From a virus: a DNA stretch of 64,000 nucleotides. How positions within the stretch are numbered: position 1 is the first letter of the stretch; each line of letters opens with the position of its first letter. The position numbers were made by a program, and so were the translations under genes. The stretch spans positions 60,774 through 124,773 of IMG/VR virus record IMGVR_UViG_3300036792_000363; one strand, given 5' to 3'. Shown here in pieces: positions 37,601 to 46,459 of this stretch. The notes under the pieces were generated by a model. The model saw only the letters and a list, made by a program, of their open reading frames with translations. It did not search any database and was not told the origin of the DNA.

Positions 37601-38800
37601 TCAGTAGCCGAGCCGGCCGGGGACCTGCTGGGGGCAGGTCCCCATCACGCCGGCCTCGATGTCCTCCAGCAGCAGCGGGAACCGCCGCTGCCCGCTGTCG
37701 GGTGCCAGCCGGAAGTCGCAGACGGGCGACGGGTGCGCCGCCAGCATCGCCTCCAGGAACCCGGCGTTGACCACCGCCTGCTGCTCGTCGGCGCCGGGCT
37801 GCCAGTCGTCGCCGACCTTGGCGGACCAGTCGGCGGCCGGGATGACCTCCTCGGAGCTGTTGCCGTCGGGGTCGCGGGCGGTGACGGCCAGGGTGGCCCG
37901 GCCGTCCGCCACGGCGGCGCGCAGCGCCACGGCCGACGACCGCGGGTTGGCGTTGATCCGGGCCCGGCGCAGCGCGCCCGCCAGGTCGGCCTTGTCCACC
38001 GTCAGCCGGCGGCTGTGCCCGGCGACCGGCTGCAGGAACTGGCTGTCGACGTCGGGGAACTCGCGGGTCGACCTGGCGGCGGCCAGCGTCACCCGCCCGA
38101 TGCGGAACACCACGCACGCCTCGGTCTCCCCTGCCTCCACCGTCTCGCCCTCGGGGCTCTTGGCCAGGATCTTCAGCAGGTCGTCCAGCGCGGTCAGCGG
38201 CACCGACACCGGGAACGGGAAACCGGGGACGGCCGCGCGGGCGAACTGCCCGCTGTCGGACGCCATCGCGCACATGACCCCGCCCGACATGCCGATCCGC
38301 ACCTGGGTGAACTCGGGCCGGCCCAGGTCCCGGCCGACCGCGTGCTTCACCGTCTGCAGCGCCGACAGCAGCCCCTTGCGGTCGACCGCGGCGAACTCGG
38401 CCCCTGACAGGTCCGGCAGCCCGATGTAGGACTTGGCGGGCCACAGCCGCAGCGACCACGACGCGGACCCGGCGGTCACCTTCGCGGCCGCGCCCTTCAC
38501 CGCCACGGTGACGTCCCCCTCGGGGGCGGCCGCCAGCATCTCGCGCAGCTTGCGGGCCGGGATGAGGGCCTCGCCGCCGGTCTTGGACTCCACCGTCGGC
38601 GTGGAGGCGATCACCGTCAGCTGCTGGTCGGTCCCGGCCAGCGTCAGCAGCTCGGGGGTGACGGTGACCTTGAAGCACCCGTTGACCGGCAGCGTCGGCG
38701 AGCCCGGCACCGCCTGCACCGCCCACTCCGCCAGCTGCGCCAGCCACCCCCGCCGGGTGGTGAACGCCCAGTTCCCGTAGTCCGCCCCGCCGTCGCTCAT
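37601..38800 (-). CDS. dnaN: DNA polymerase III beta-like sliding clamp
   Basis: 399 residues; ATG overlaps the upstream stop (ATGA). Three repeated alpha/beta domains: residues to about 120 with ALIPARKLREMLAAAPEG, then SGAEFAAVDRKGLLSALQTVKHAVG (beta domain 2 start) and SRRLTVDKADLAGALRRARI (domain 3). The C-terminus lacks the usual MPMR and ends in PGRLGY. It probably tethers the PolA-type polymerase encoded downstream; DnaX-, HolA- and HolB-like loaders are also present. Confidence 0.85.
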   Translation of the reverse strand: MSDGGADYGNWAFTTRRGWLAQLAEWAVQAVPGSPTLPVNGCFKVTVTPELLTLAGTDQQLTVIASTPTVESKTGGEALIPARKLREMLAAAPEGDVTVAVKGAAAKVTAGSASWSLRLWPAKSYIGLPDLSGAEFAAVDRKGLLSALQTVKHAVGRDLGRPEFTQVRIGMSGGVMCAMASDSGQFARAAVPGFPFPVSVPLTALDDLLKILAKSPEGETVEAGETEACVVFRIGRVTLAAARSTREFPDVDSQFLQPVAGHSRRLTVDKADLAGALRRARINANPRSSAVALRAAVADGRATLAVTARDPDGNSSEEVIPAADWSAKVGDDWQPGADEQQAVVNAGFLEAMLAAHPSPVCDFRLAPDSGQRRFPLLLEDIEAGVMGTCPQQVPGRLGY

Positions 38801-39045
38801 GCCGCGCTCCCTGTCAGCTGCTCTTCCACGTTGGCGGCCTCCGCCGCCACCTGCTGGCGCAGCAGCGCCAGCAGCCGCTCCGCGTCCTCCAGGCCGTCGG
38901 CCTGGAACTCAGCGCGCAGCTCCTCGGCCGCCAGCCGCTCCCTGGTCTCCGCCTCGGCCACCCCGGCGGCCGCGGCGGCGTGCCGCCGGCCTGCCTCCTC
39001 CGCCTCGCGGCGGAGCCTCGCCACCTGCTGCGCGATGTCTTCCAT
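38797..39045 (-). CDS. Coiled-coil protein, 82 aa
   Basis: 82 residues, almost entirely heptad-like helix (EDIAQQVARLRREAEEAG). ATG preceded at 14 nt by CGGTAGTAGCTGAC, which also encodes the last residues of the nuclease upstream. Role unknown; might bridge repair proteins. Confidence 0.65.
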   Translation of the reverse strand: MEDIAQQVARLRREAEEAGRRHAAAAAGVAEAETRERLAAEELRAEFQADGLEDAERLLALLRQQVAAEAANVEEQLTGSAA

Positions 39046-39059
39046 GTCAGCTACTACCG
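39046..39059 (-). promoter_or_regulatory. GTAGTA element inside coding sequence
   Basis: CGGTAGTAGCTGAC abuts the ATG at 39045 and nearly matches the element before 47527 (CTGTAGTAGGTGAC). Confidence 0.4.
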
Positions 39060-39892
39060 GCGGTGAGGGCGGCGCGCCCGGTGCGGCCGATGGGCGGCGC
39101 GAACTTGGGGCAGACGCGCTGCACGTCGCACCAGTCGCAGCCCTCGTCATCCGCTTTTGGGTGCACCCGGCCTGCCCAGATGTCGTGGGCGGTCCGCTCG
39201 ATCCGCCACGACATCTCCCGCACGGCCGTCATGCCGACGTCGAACGGCAGCACCTGCTCCGAGCACATGGGCTGGATGATGCCGGTCTTCACCGGCAGCC
39301 GTCCCCGCATCGCGGCCACCGCGATGGCGTAGAACGCCAGCTGCCCCAGCACCTTCTTGTAGTACTGGTCGTTCTGGGTCGCCTTCAGGTCCCAGACGAC
39401 GATGCGCCCCTGGCTGTCCTCCACCAGCAGGTCCATCTCGCCGATGAGGATGATCCCCCGCGGCTCGCCGTCCAGGCCGGTGATGGTGACCGGCACCTCG
39501 AACCGCCTCGCCGGGGTCCAGGTGAACGGCAGCGCGTACCGGTTGAGGATCTTCTCCAGCCGTTTGACCAGCTCGCGGCAGAACGCCAGCAGCTGCGCCC
39601 GGTCGTCGGCGTGCTTCCACTTGACGATCCCCTCTTTCGAGGGCTTGCTGCACTCGTCGAGCAGCTCCTCGATGTGCGCCAGCATCCACCCCGGGGGCGG
39701 CTCCTCGAACTCCAGCCAGCGCCGCATCGCCAGGTCGGTCGCGTTGCCGTGCACGAAGTTGCGGTTGTCGAACAGCGGGGACCGGTTCCCCCTGCGCAGG
39801 TCGTACTTGGCCGGGCACTCGTCATGGGTTCGCAGCCGGCTCCAGGACAGCCGCAGCGGCTTCGGCGCTTCCAGGACCGCCAGGTCGCTCAA
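39047..39892 (-). CDS. RecB/Cas4-like PD-(D/E)XK nuclease
   Basis: 281 residues from a TTG overlapping the upstream stop (TTGA). SWSRLRTHDECPAKYDLRRG is the N-terminal Cas4/RecB helix; GEMDLLVE and VVWDLKAT supply the D-(x)n-(E/D)xK active site (about 168-190); CDWCDVQRVCPKF near the end completes an iron-sulphur cluster with the N-terminal cysteine. A 5'-3' or end-processing exonuclease that fits the adjacent Mre11/Rad50 system. Confidence 0.85.
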   Translation of the reverse strand: MSDLAVLEAPKPLRLSWSRLRTHDECPAKYDLRRGNRSPLFDNRNFVHGNATDLAMRRWLEFEEPPPGWMLAHIEELLDECSKPSKEGIVKWKHADDRAQLLAFCRELVKRLEKILNRYALPFTWTPARRFEVPVTITGLDGEPRGIILIGEMDLLVEDSQGRIVVWDLKATQNDQYYKKVLGQLAFYAIAVAAMRGRLPVKTGIIQPMCSEQVLPFDVGMTAVREMSWRIERTAHDIWAGRVHPKADDEGCDWCDVQRVCPKFAPPIGRTGRAALTAGSS

Positions 39893-40872
39893 CGCCCGCC
39901 CCCGTAGGCCGCTTCCGCCAGCAGCTCCGACGCCAGGTCGACCTGCGCCGGGTCGAGCCCCAGCGACTTGATGTGAGCGATGACGCCCTCGATGCTCAGC
40001 ACGTCCATCTGCGCGGTGCCCACCTGCTCCAGGAACCCGGACAGCAGCGCGCGGGAGGTGACCACCCGCTCGTGCTCGCGCAGCCGGAACACCTCCTCCG
40101 GCGGCCGGGCCCGCAGCGGGGCGAAGGTGAACTGCCCGGTCACGGTGTCCCACAGCGTGCACCCGACCTGCCGGCCCGGGTCCAGGTTGTAGTCGTCCAG
40201 GCTGCCCCGGGAGATGGCCCCGTTGTTGCAGAACGTCAGCCCGCCGTGCTCCCACACGCCGTGCGGCTCGTGGATGTGCCCGTAGAACAGCCCGTGGCCC
40301 ATGTCCCCGTCCTCGGCGGCCGTCGACCACCAGCCGGCCGGGGTGCACTCGGCCCCCTCGTAGCGCGGCACCTTGTCCGGCGGGTAGATGGGCGCGTGGG
40401 AGACGATCAAGGTCCGGCTGAAAACGCTCTCGCGGAAGTCCCCCAGCGCGGCGGCGACCCGAGCCTCCGACCAGTCCTGCTGCCAGGGCACGCCGTACAC
40501 CGGCAGGCTGCCCTCGGCCCAGCCCTCCAGCCGCTGCGCCCCGGCCTCGTACAGCACCCCGAGCGGCTGGGTCGCCTCGATCGAGTCGAGCCGGTCGTTC
40601 TGCAGGTCGTGGTTGCCCGGGGTGATGAGCACCGGGCACGGGTACGCCTTAATCACTCTTATCAGGTCGAGGATCACGCCGTACGTGGTCCGCCCGGGGG
40701 CCTTGTGGTGCAGCACGTCGCCCGCCCAGGCCACCGCCAGCACCTCGTGCTCGCGCGCCAGCGCCACGCTCTGCCACAGCAGGTCGAGCAGGTCGGGCCA
40801 GTACGCGTCGGTGCACGACGACGGCGGCCGGTAGGTGGCGTGGATGTCGGACAGGCACAGGATCTCACCCAT
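39889..40872 (-). CDS. Mre11/SbcD-like metallophosphoesterase
   Basis: 327 residues. Calcineurin-type phosphodiesterase motifs in order: CLSDIHATY (6-14), WAGDVLHHK (about 49-57), TPGNHDLQ (about 83-90), VSHAPIY (about 156) and YGHIHEPHG (about 196-204). It should cut DNA ends with manganese as the partner of the split Rad50. Start set by CCGTAGTAAGAGGC 14 nt before the ATG. Confidence 0.88.
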   Translation of the reverse strand: MGEILCLSDIHATYRPPSSCTDAYWPDLLDLLWQSVALAREHEVLAVAWAGDVLHHKAPGRTTYGVILDLIRVIKAYPCPVLITPGNHDLQNDRLDSIEATQPLGVLYEAGAQRLEGWAEGSLPVYGVPWQQDWSEARVAAALGDFRESVFSRTLIVSHAPIYPPDKVPRYEGAECTPAGWWSTAAEDGDMGHGLFYGHIHEPHGVWEHGGLTFCNNGAISRGSLDDYNLDPGRQVGCTLWDTVTGQFTFAPLRARPPEEVFRLREHERVVTSRALLSGFLEQVGTAQMDVLSIEGVIAHIKSLGLDPAQVDLASELLAEAAYGGGR

Positions 40873-40886
40873 GCCTCTTACTACGG
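40873..40886 (-). promoter_or_regulatory. GTAGTA element before mre11-like gene
   Basis: CCGTAGTAAGAGGC abuts the ATG at 40872; no Shine-Dalgarno. Confidence 0.45.
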
Positions 40887-40887
40887 A

Positions 40888-41808
40888 CTAGCCGTAGAGG
40901 GCCTCCCAGGTGTCCCGGCCGATGCGGCCGTCCTCCGTCAGCTTGTAGTGCCGCTGCACCGCCACCACCGCGGCCTTCATCTTGGCGCCGAACACGCCGT
41001 CGTCGGCGATGGCGGTCACCGCCCCCAGCCCGTTCCAGCGCCCGACGGCCGCGACCATCACCTGGGCCCGGTGCACGTAGAACGTCGACCCGGCCTTGTC
41101 GTCCGAGCCCTCCTCCAGCGTCGGCAGGTTCGCCATCATCTCATCCGTCCAGTTGAACTCGGCCCGCCAGGCGGCAAGCTCGTTGAGGTCGCCGTTGAAG
41201 TAGTCGAGGTCCCCGCCGCCGGGGCCGCCGCCCTGCTCCTTCTGCCAGAACACCCACATCGGCCAGGGGTGCACGTTCTCCGGCGGGGCCGGTTCGTACC
41301 AGGCGGCGAACAGCGGGTAGCGCGCGCAGGACGTCAGGTAGTTCTGCGCCATCCACATGTCGGTGTAGAGCATCACCGGGCACGTCGGCCCGACCAGCTC
41401 CTCCACCTTCTCCAGGAACGCCAGCGCGGCCGCGCCCACCGCGGTGCCCGCCGGCCCCCGCAGCAGCGGCAGGCTCATCCGGCGCGCGGGCGCGGCCCCG
41501 TACCGCTCCACCCCGTCCCCGCCGGAGAGGATCTCCACGTCGGCCAGGAACACGTCGCCGTCGCTGATCCCGTGCGCCCGCACGGTCGAGACGAAGAACT
41601 CGGCCTGGGTGACCGGGTTCTCGGCCGGGTGGAAGAAGTGGTAGGCCCCGCGGACGATGCCGGCGTGGCCCAGGTTCCCCCAGTTGGCCGCGAACGTCGG
41701 GTCGTCCCAGGTGGTGCCCTCGGTGGCCTTGGCGAACCCGAAGGAGTTCCCGCCCCACCCGGTGACGGGCTGGTAGGTGCTCCGGTCTTCGCCGGGCGCG
41801 TACGACAT
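40888..41808 (-). CDS. GH25 lysozyme endolysin with C-terminal peptidoglycan-binding domain
   Basis: 306 residues; ATG with GGCGGGAG upstream. GH25 fold: D8 near the N-terminus (GEDRSTYQP), FGFAKATEGTTW, VRGAYHFFHP and the catalytic pair in FLADVEI (about 98-104). The last 60 residues (GVFGAKMKAAVVAVQRHYKL...GRIGRDTWEAL) are a PG_binding_1 repeat. It degrades the host cell wall at lysis. It stands alone among recombination genes but carries a late-type CCGATT element 43 nt upstream. Confidence 0.9.
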   Translation of the reverse strand: MSYAPGEDRSTYQPVTGWGGNSFGFAKATEGTTWDDPTFAANWGNLGHAGIVRGAYHFFHPAENPVTQAEFFVSTVRAHGISDGDVFLADVEILSGGDGVERYGAAPARRMSLPLLRGPAGTAVGAAALAFLEKVEELVGPTCPVMLYTDMWMAQNYLTSCARYPLFAAWYEPAPPENVHPWPMWVFWQKEQGGGPGGGDLDYFNGDLNELAAWRAEFNWTDEMMANLPTLEEGSDDKAGSTFYVHRAQVMVAAVGRWNGLGAVTAIADDGVFGAKMKAAVVAVQRHYKLTEDGRIGRDTWEALYG

Positions 41809-41837
41809 CCGGACTCCCGCCTGCGAGGCAACACGAC

Positions 41838-41851
41838 GCAGGGGGAATCGG
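41838..41851 (-). promoter_or_regulatory. GCCGATTC promoter of endolysin
   Basis: CCGATTCCCCCTGC (preceded by G) 43 nt before the endolysin ATG; leader of about 29 nt. Nearly identical to the element before 6281. Confidence 0.55.
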
Positions 41852-41855
41852 CCGG

Positions 41856-42794
41856 TTAGGTGACGGCCTGCCCGCAGGTCGGGCACAGGCCGGCCCGGGC
41901 CAGCGCGTCGTGCGCCGTCTGCCGCGCCCGGTCCGCCCGGTCCGACGCGTCCGACGCGACCTGCCGCAGCCGGGCGGCGTCCTCCCGGCCCTGCCGCAGC
42001 CGGGCGATGACGCCCGCCAGCCGGGCCTCGCGGGCCGCCAGCCCCTCCAGCCGGGCCAGGGACGGCGGCTCCCGGCGCGAGGCCTCGGCGCGGGCTCCCG
42101 CGGCCGCCGCCCGGGCGGCCCGCAGCCGGGCCGTGAGGGCCTCCAGCCGACGCAGCGACGCGGACGCCGCCTGCAGCCGCGCCAGCGCCTCCTCGGCGGC
42201 CTGGACGGCCTTCCTGCGCTCGCCCAGCCCGATGAAGGACTGCGCCTGCGCCAGCAGCGCCTCGCGGCGCTCGCGGGCCGCCTCCAGGTCCCGCTCGATC
42301 CGCTTGCGGCGGCGGCTGGCGCCCGCGGCGGCGGCCAGCACCCAGGACACGTTAGTCAGCTCGCCCAGCGTGCCGGCCAGCTTGGTGCCGGTCACGTCCA
42401 GCAGGTAGGGCATGTCGAACTGCCCGGCGAAGTTAAGCTCGGTCAGCCGCAGCGCGTCCGCCGCCTCCTGCGGCACCGCGCCGGCCAGCTTGGTGTGCTT
42501 GGTCCGCGTCCACGCCGCGCCGTCCCACGCGGCCACGTGGTAGGCGTCCAGCCTGCGCGAGCGGGAGCGGGTGATCCGGACCACGCCGGCGCCGTCCCCC
42601 ACCGCCACCGAGCACGAGGCGCGGCCGTTGGTGATGTAGCCGGTGCCGCGGGCGTTGAAGGCCAGCAGCCGCACGGCGCGGAAGACGGCGCTCTTGCCGG
42701 AGCTGGACGGGCCGGTGATGACGGTGAACATGCGCAGCGGGATGTCCACGGCGTCCAGGCTCTGGTACCCGCGGACCTCGATGCGCTCAAGCAC
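41856..42794 (-). CDS. Rad50/SbcC-like N-terminal half ending at zinc hook
   Basis: 312 residues from a GTG overlapping the upstream stop. Walker A GPSSSGKS at 28-35, N-lobe to about 150, then a coiled coil with heptads (ERDLEAARERREALL...RLRRLEAL type) to about 300, and CPTCGQAV at 304-311: the protein stops five residues after the zinc-hook CxxC. Walker B and signature are absent and are found in the gene at 36406. The two would form one ATPase by joining across the hook or through the head domains. Confidence 0.85.
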   Translation of the reverse strand: MLERIEVRGYQSLDAVDIPLRMFTVITGPSSSGKSAVFRAVRLLAFNARGTGYITNGRASCSVAVGDGAGVVRITRSRSRRLDAYHVAAWDGAAWTRTKHTKLAGAVPQEAADALRLTELNFAGQFDMPYLLDVTGTKLAGTLGELTNVSWVLAAAAGASRRRKRIERDLEAARERREALLAQAQSFIGLGERRKAVQAAEEALARLQAASASLRRLEALTARLRAARAAAAGARAEASRREPPSLARLEGLAAREARLAGVIARLRQGREDAARLRQVASDASDRADRARQTAHDALARAGLCPTCGQAVT

Positions 42795-42948
42795 GCGGGC
42801 CCCGCTCGATCCGGAACGGCAGCATCGGGATGATGACGATGTAGTCGGAGTCCTCGCCGTGGAACCACCCGATCCACAGGTCGCGCGGCTCGAACCACTG
42901 CGACCAGCGCCCAAGCTCCCACAGCCGGGTCTTCAGCTCCCAGAACAT
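42787..42948 (-). CDS. Small Trp-rich protein, 53 aa
   Basis: 53 residues; ATG shares a base with the upstream stop (TGATG). Six or more tryptophans (LWELGRWSQWFEPRDLWIGW). No family recognised. Confidence 0.65.
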   Translation of the reverse strand: MFWELKTRLWELGRWSQWFEPRDLWIGWFHGEDSDYIVIIPMLPFRIERGPRA

Positions 42949-43166
42949 CAGCCCGCCTCCGTCCGGTAGGAGTAGCCCGGGTACTCGGCTTCCCACGTCT
43001 CCGCGCACTCGCCGCAGGTCTGCAGGGCGGGCTCCACGTCGTCGTCGGAGTCCTCCGGCTCAAGCCAGACGCCCTCCATCTCGACGCGGCACTTCGGGCA
43101 GCAGATGACCATGACCAGCGGCTGCCGGTCCGACTCGGGAAGACTGGCGTCAGGCAGGCCTGGCAT
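42948..43166 (-). CDS. Zinc-ribbon protein, 72 aa
   Basis: 72 residues. CCPKC and CGECAETW give a Cys2-Cys2 ribbon separated by an acidic stretch (EPEDSDDDVE). Overlaps the upstream gene by 17 nt. Unknown function, probably DNA or protein binding. Confidence 0.7.
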   Translation of the reverse strand: MPGLPDASLPESDRQPLVMVICCPKCRVEMEGVWLEPEDSDDDVEPALQTCGECAETWEAEYPGYSYRTEAG

Positions 43167-43365
43167 GGCCCCATCCGTTTCTCAGTGCGCTGCGGACCCG
43201 CGGCTGCAGGTCGCTCTTTAGTACCGGCACGCAGATCACGGGGTTCTGCGCCAGCGAGAACAGGTAGTGCCGGTCCGACCCGGTGGTGAAGACGCGCCAG
43301 CGCGTTCCGAACGCGCCGTTCACCTCGGCCACGAACTTCATTACCTGCAGCTCGGGGACCATCAT
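43150..43365 (-). CDS. Small unrecognised protein, 71 aa
   Basis: 71 residues; tandem ATG two bases after the upstream stop. Alpha/beta (VMKFVAEVNGAFGTRWRVF) with a basic C-terminus. No domain recognised. Confidence 0.65.
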   Translation of the reverse strand: MMVPELQVMKFVAEVNGAFGTRWRVFTTGSDRHYLFSLAQNPVICVPVLKSDLQPRVRSALRNGWGHARPA

Positions 43366-43367
43366 CG

Positions 43368-44540
43368 CTACTCGGCCTCGTCCCGGGACCAGTCCTCCGG
43401 GACGGGCCGGCGGCAGCCGTGCTTGAGGCTGCCGTCGCACATGCCGCCGCCGCGGTGCACGATGTCCCCGCCGAACATCATCAGCGTCTGCGCGGTCCGC
43501 CAGCCCACCTCGTCGGTCAGGTTGGCGGCCTCGATGCCGGCGTTCATGATGGCGTACATGGTCAGGTCGCCGGGCAGGTCCTCGATCGCGACCGCGATCC
43601 GCAGCTGCTCGTCCCGCGGCACCTTGTTGTCCTTGAACAGCTCCCGCAGCAGGCGCCCGTAGTCGCCGTCCACCTGGCGCTTGACCAGCGCCTGCAGCCC
43701 GCTGAACGCGGACTCGACCCCGCCGAAGATGTCGCGGCAAGCCTCGGCGCACCAGGCGTACGCGCCCTCGGGGGTGGAGCCCCGGCGCTTGAACCCGCCG
43801 GAGGTGTGCTCGACGTCCAGGCACACCGCGGTGGTGGACAGGCGCATCATGCACCCGCTGACGATGGTCTGCTTGAGCGCGGTCAGGGAGTTGTGCACCT
43901 CGATGCCGTAGCACCAGGCGTCCTCGTCCTCGTCGGACCCGAGGATGATGCTCTGCACGGCCGGGAACAGCACCCGGAAGCTGGTGTGCTCCAGGTCCGT
44001 CCACAGCTTATAGTCCACGCAGGCGGTGTCGGCGGCCTCGTCGCCGAACCGGGCCCGCGCGCAGCGCAGCACCGTGTCCAGCAGCGTCACGTCGCTGAAC
44101 GGGACGATGGTGTCGCGGCACTGGGCCACCGCCAGCGGCACCCGCTCCCCGTTCTGGTCGGCGCCCGAGCCGGACAGCAGCAGCTTCAGCGGCCGCTCGC
44201 CCAGCCCGTCGCGCAGCGCGAAGTTGGCCGCCTGGGACAGCAGCGGCGCGGGCAGGAACTCCTGCAGCTTCTTCGGCACCCGCGCGGTCGAGCCGACCTG
44301 CTTGGCGGCCATGTGGGTCAGCTGGAACCAGCCGCCCGACGGGACGTACAGCCACGCCGGGGCCGGCTCCAGGTCCGGCACGGTGAACCAGTCCGCGCCG
44401 TGGACGACGGCCAGCCCGTCCTCGCCGCACTCGAAGGTGAAGCTGCCCAGCTGGTCGCCCAGGGCCAGCCGGGCGCGCGCGTCGTCCACCGGGATCATCC
44501 CGGCGTCGTCCGCGTCGAAGGGAACGCTGGTCCAGGTCAT
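43368..44540 (-). CDS. DUF932-like protein (putative), 390 aa
   Basis: 390 residues; ATG with GGAG 10 nt upstream. The middle (AWCYGIEVHNSLTALKQ, then SGCMMRLSTTAVCL) resembles phage/plasmid DUF932 proteins whose function is unclear; the C-terminal region is helical and ends with a Cys/His cluster (GGGMCDGSLKHGCRR). Located between RuvC-like resolvase and small zinc proteins, so a recombination role is possible. Confidence 0.65.
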   Translation of the reverse strand: MTWTSVPFDADDAGMIPVDDARARLALGDQLGSFTFECGEDGLAVVHGADWFTVPDLEPAPAWLYVPSGGWFQLTHMAAKQVGSTARVPKKLQEFLPAPLLSQAANFALRDGLGERPLKLLLSGSGADQNGERVPLAVAQCRDTIVPFSDVTLLDTVLRCARARFGDEAADTACVDYKLWTDLEHTSFRVLFPAVQSIILGSDEDEDAWCYGIEVHNSLTALKQTIVSGCMMRLSTTAVCLDVEHTSGGFKRRGSTPEGAYAWCAEACRDIFGGVESAFSGLQALVKRQVDGDYGRLLRELFKDNKVPRDEQLRIAVAIEDLPGDLTMYAIMNAGIEAANLTDEVGWRTAQTLMMFGGDIVHRGGGMCDGSLKHGCRRPVPEDWSRDEAE

Positions 44541-44550
44541 TGACGGTCTC

Positions 44551-45132
44551 CTATCCGGCGTCGGCCGCCAGCGCGGCCAGCCGCGGCCAGTCGATGACCG
44601 GCTCGCTCTTGTGGGTCCGCTTGTTCACCCTGACCCGGCGCAGGACCGCCTCGCGGTCGGCCGGCATCTTCACCAGCGGCAGGCCGTACGCGGCGGCCCC
44701 CATGGCCGCCAGGGTGAAGGCGTCCGCCTCGTCGTCGCCCCGGACGTCGACCAGCGGGAACCGCTTGACGACCTCCAGCACGCACTCGACCTTCTCGGCC
44801 TTGCCCTTGCCGGTCAGCCACAGCACCCGCGAGGCCGGCTCCACCACCGCGTAGGGCACGCCCATCTCGTACAGGGCGTGCCTGACCAGCCAGTGCAGCC
44901 CGACCAGGGCCATGTGCGTCTGCGCGCCCGGCAGGCGGCTGAATGGCGCGCCCTCGACCACCGCCACATCGCAGCCCCGGGCGATGGTCATCACCTCGGA
45001 CATCAGGTACGCGAGCCGGGGGTGGCCCGTCAGCTTGGTCTGGAACCGGAACAGCTCCGGCGCCACCCCCGGCCCCTGCACGACCGCCCCGCCGAACGAC
45101 GTCAGCGAGGGGTCTAGGCCGCAGACGCGCAC
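44551..45132 (-). CDS. ruvC: RuvC-like Holliday junction resolvase
   Basis: 193 residues from a GTG. RNase H-like fold with the four acidic residues in register: D7 in GLDPSLT, E60 in VVEGAPF, and D133/D134...D137 in GDDEADAFT. KGKAEK (109-114) is the conserved basic motif. Cleaves four-way junctions or branched DNA during packaging. C-terminal 40 residues extend beyond RuvC. Confidence 0.88.
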   Translation of the reverse strand: MRVCGLDPSLTSFGGAVVQGPGVAPELFRFQTKLTGHPRLAYLMSEVMTIARGCDVAVVEGAPFSRLPGAQTHMALVGLHWLVRHALYEMGVPYAVVEPASRVLWLTGKGKAEKVECVLEVVKRFPLVDVRGDDEADAFTLAAMGAAAYGLPLVKMPADREAVLRRVRVNKRTHKSEPVIDWPRLAALAADAG

Positions 45133-45134
45133 GC

Positions 45135-46397
45135 TCAGCCTTCCAGGCCTTCGAAGATGTCGTCGAACGACTTGGCAGTTCCCGGGGCGGCAGGTGCGGG
45201 CGCCGCCGGGGCCTGCGCAGCCGCCGGGGGAGCTGCGACGGCAGGCGCAGCCGCCGGGGCCTGCACGGGCGCCGCCGGGGCGGCAGGTGCGGGCGGCACA
45301 TCCGCCGGGCCGCCGAACAGGTCGTCGTCCGGGGCCGGGGGCAGGGGAGCGGCCGCCGCCAGCGCGGGCTGCTGGTCCGGGGCGGCGAACTCCGCCATCC
45401 CGCCCGGGTGCCCGTCCAGCGGGTCGTCGGCGAGCGCGGACGGGGCGAACAGGTCGTCGCTGTCCAGGCTGGCCGACAGGCCGTCGATGCTGGCCGACAG
45501 GGAGTTCGTGCCGAGCGCCAGCGCGCCGCCGCCGGTCGGGTCAGCCCCGGCCGGGCTGCTGGCGCCGTGCGCCTTCCGCCAGCGCCACTCCACGTCCTCG
45601 GTGTCGCGCGCCAGCCATTCGAGGGTGCTGTCCCGCCCGCAGGCCGCCCGCAGCTGCTCGTCGGTGGGCCGGTTCTCCTCGTTCCCCCACAGCGCCGCGA
45701 TGAAGGCCTTGACCTGCCGGCCGCCCTCCGACTGGTGCTGCCAGATGGCGCGCAGCGCCCAGATGCGGTCGTACTTCTGCCAGGCCTTGTTGTCGCAGTG
45801 GATGGCGAGGTCGCACATCGACAGCTTGACCTGATCCTTGAGGACGTCCTTCTCGGGCGTGCTCAGCAGCTCCGCCATCTGGCCGCGGGTCTCGTCCAGC
45901 TGCTTGTACGTCCACCCGGACATCGCCCATACCAGGATGGAGCCGCCCGGCGGGGTCTGCAGCGGCGCGGGCTCGGTCCGCTTGAGGGTGGTGTACCGGA
46001 TCACCGGCACGGCCAGACGCAACTGCGCCTTCATGTCCACGGCCTCGGTGATGCCGTCGTCCACCAGGCGCTTGATCATCGCGCAGGCCAGGCACTTGTC
46101 GACGTCAAGCCCCTGCGACTTGAGCGTCTCCTCGTCGCCCTTGCAGATGGGGCGGCCGAGGAAGTCGGTCTCGATGACCGGGCGCTCGATGCCCCGGATC
46201 GTCTTGGTCCCCATCAGCGGCGAGCCGTCCTCCCTGAACAGCGGGACGCGCAGCGTGTGGGTGTACTCGCGCCAGGCCTTCTTCTGGTCGGGGATCCAGA
46301 GGCGGGCGACCTCATCCTTATCCAGCTTGAGCTGGTCGTACCGGTCGCCGCCCTGCTCCTCGCGGTAGGCCCCGGACTCCAGGTTTGCTCTCGGCAT
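45135..46397 (-). CDS. Putative single-stranded-DNA-binding protein
   Basis: 420 residues; ATG with CAGGAG 7 nt upstream. N-terminal 270 residues are globular with a Cys pair (CLAC) and many aromatic residues; then a Pro/Ala linker (about 290-405) ends in an acidic-aromatic tail (SFDDIFEGLEG). This layout (core, flexible linker, acidic tail) is that of phage SSBs, and the gene sits just before RuvC and after polymerase genes. No classical OB motif can be proven by eye. Confidence 0.55.
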   Translation of the reverse strand: MPRANLESGAYREEQGGDRYDQLKLDKDEVARLWIPDQKKAWREYTHTLRVPLFREDGSPLMGTKTIRGIERPVIETDFLGRPICKGDEETLKSQGLDVDKCLACAMIKRLVDDGITEAVDMKAQLRLAVPVIRYTTLKRTEPAPLQTPPGGSILVWAMSGWTYKQLDETRGQMAELLSTPEKDVLKDQVKLSMCDLAIHCDNKAWQKYDRIWALRAIWQHQSEGGRQVKAFIAALWGNEENRPTDEQLRAACGRDSTLEWLARDTEDVEWRWRKAHGASSPAGADPTGGGALALGTNSLSASIDGLSASLDSDDLFAPSALADDPLDGHPGGMAEFAAPDQQPALAAAAPLPPAPDDDLFGGPADVPPAPAAPAAPVQAPAAAPAVAAPPAAAQAPAAPAPAAPGTAKSFDDIFEGLEG

Positions 46398-46428
46398 TCG
46401 CGTCTCCTGACTTGGCGAGTAGCTCTTT

Positions 46429-46442
46429 GGTGTCTAATACGC
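46429..46442 (-). promoter_or_regulatory. GTATTA element before SSB-like gene
   Basis: GCGTATTAGACACC 45 nt before the ATG at 46397; leader about 31 nt with a Shine-Dalgarno. Confidence 0.35.
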
Positions 46443-46459
46443 CCGAGCCGCGCGGGCCC

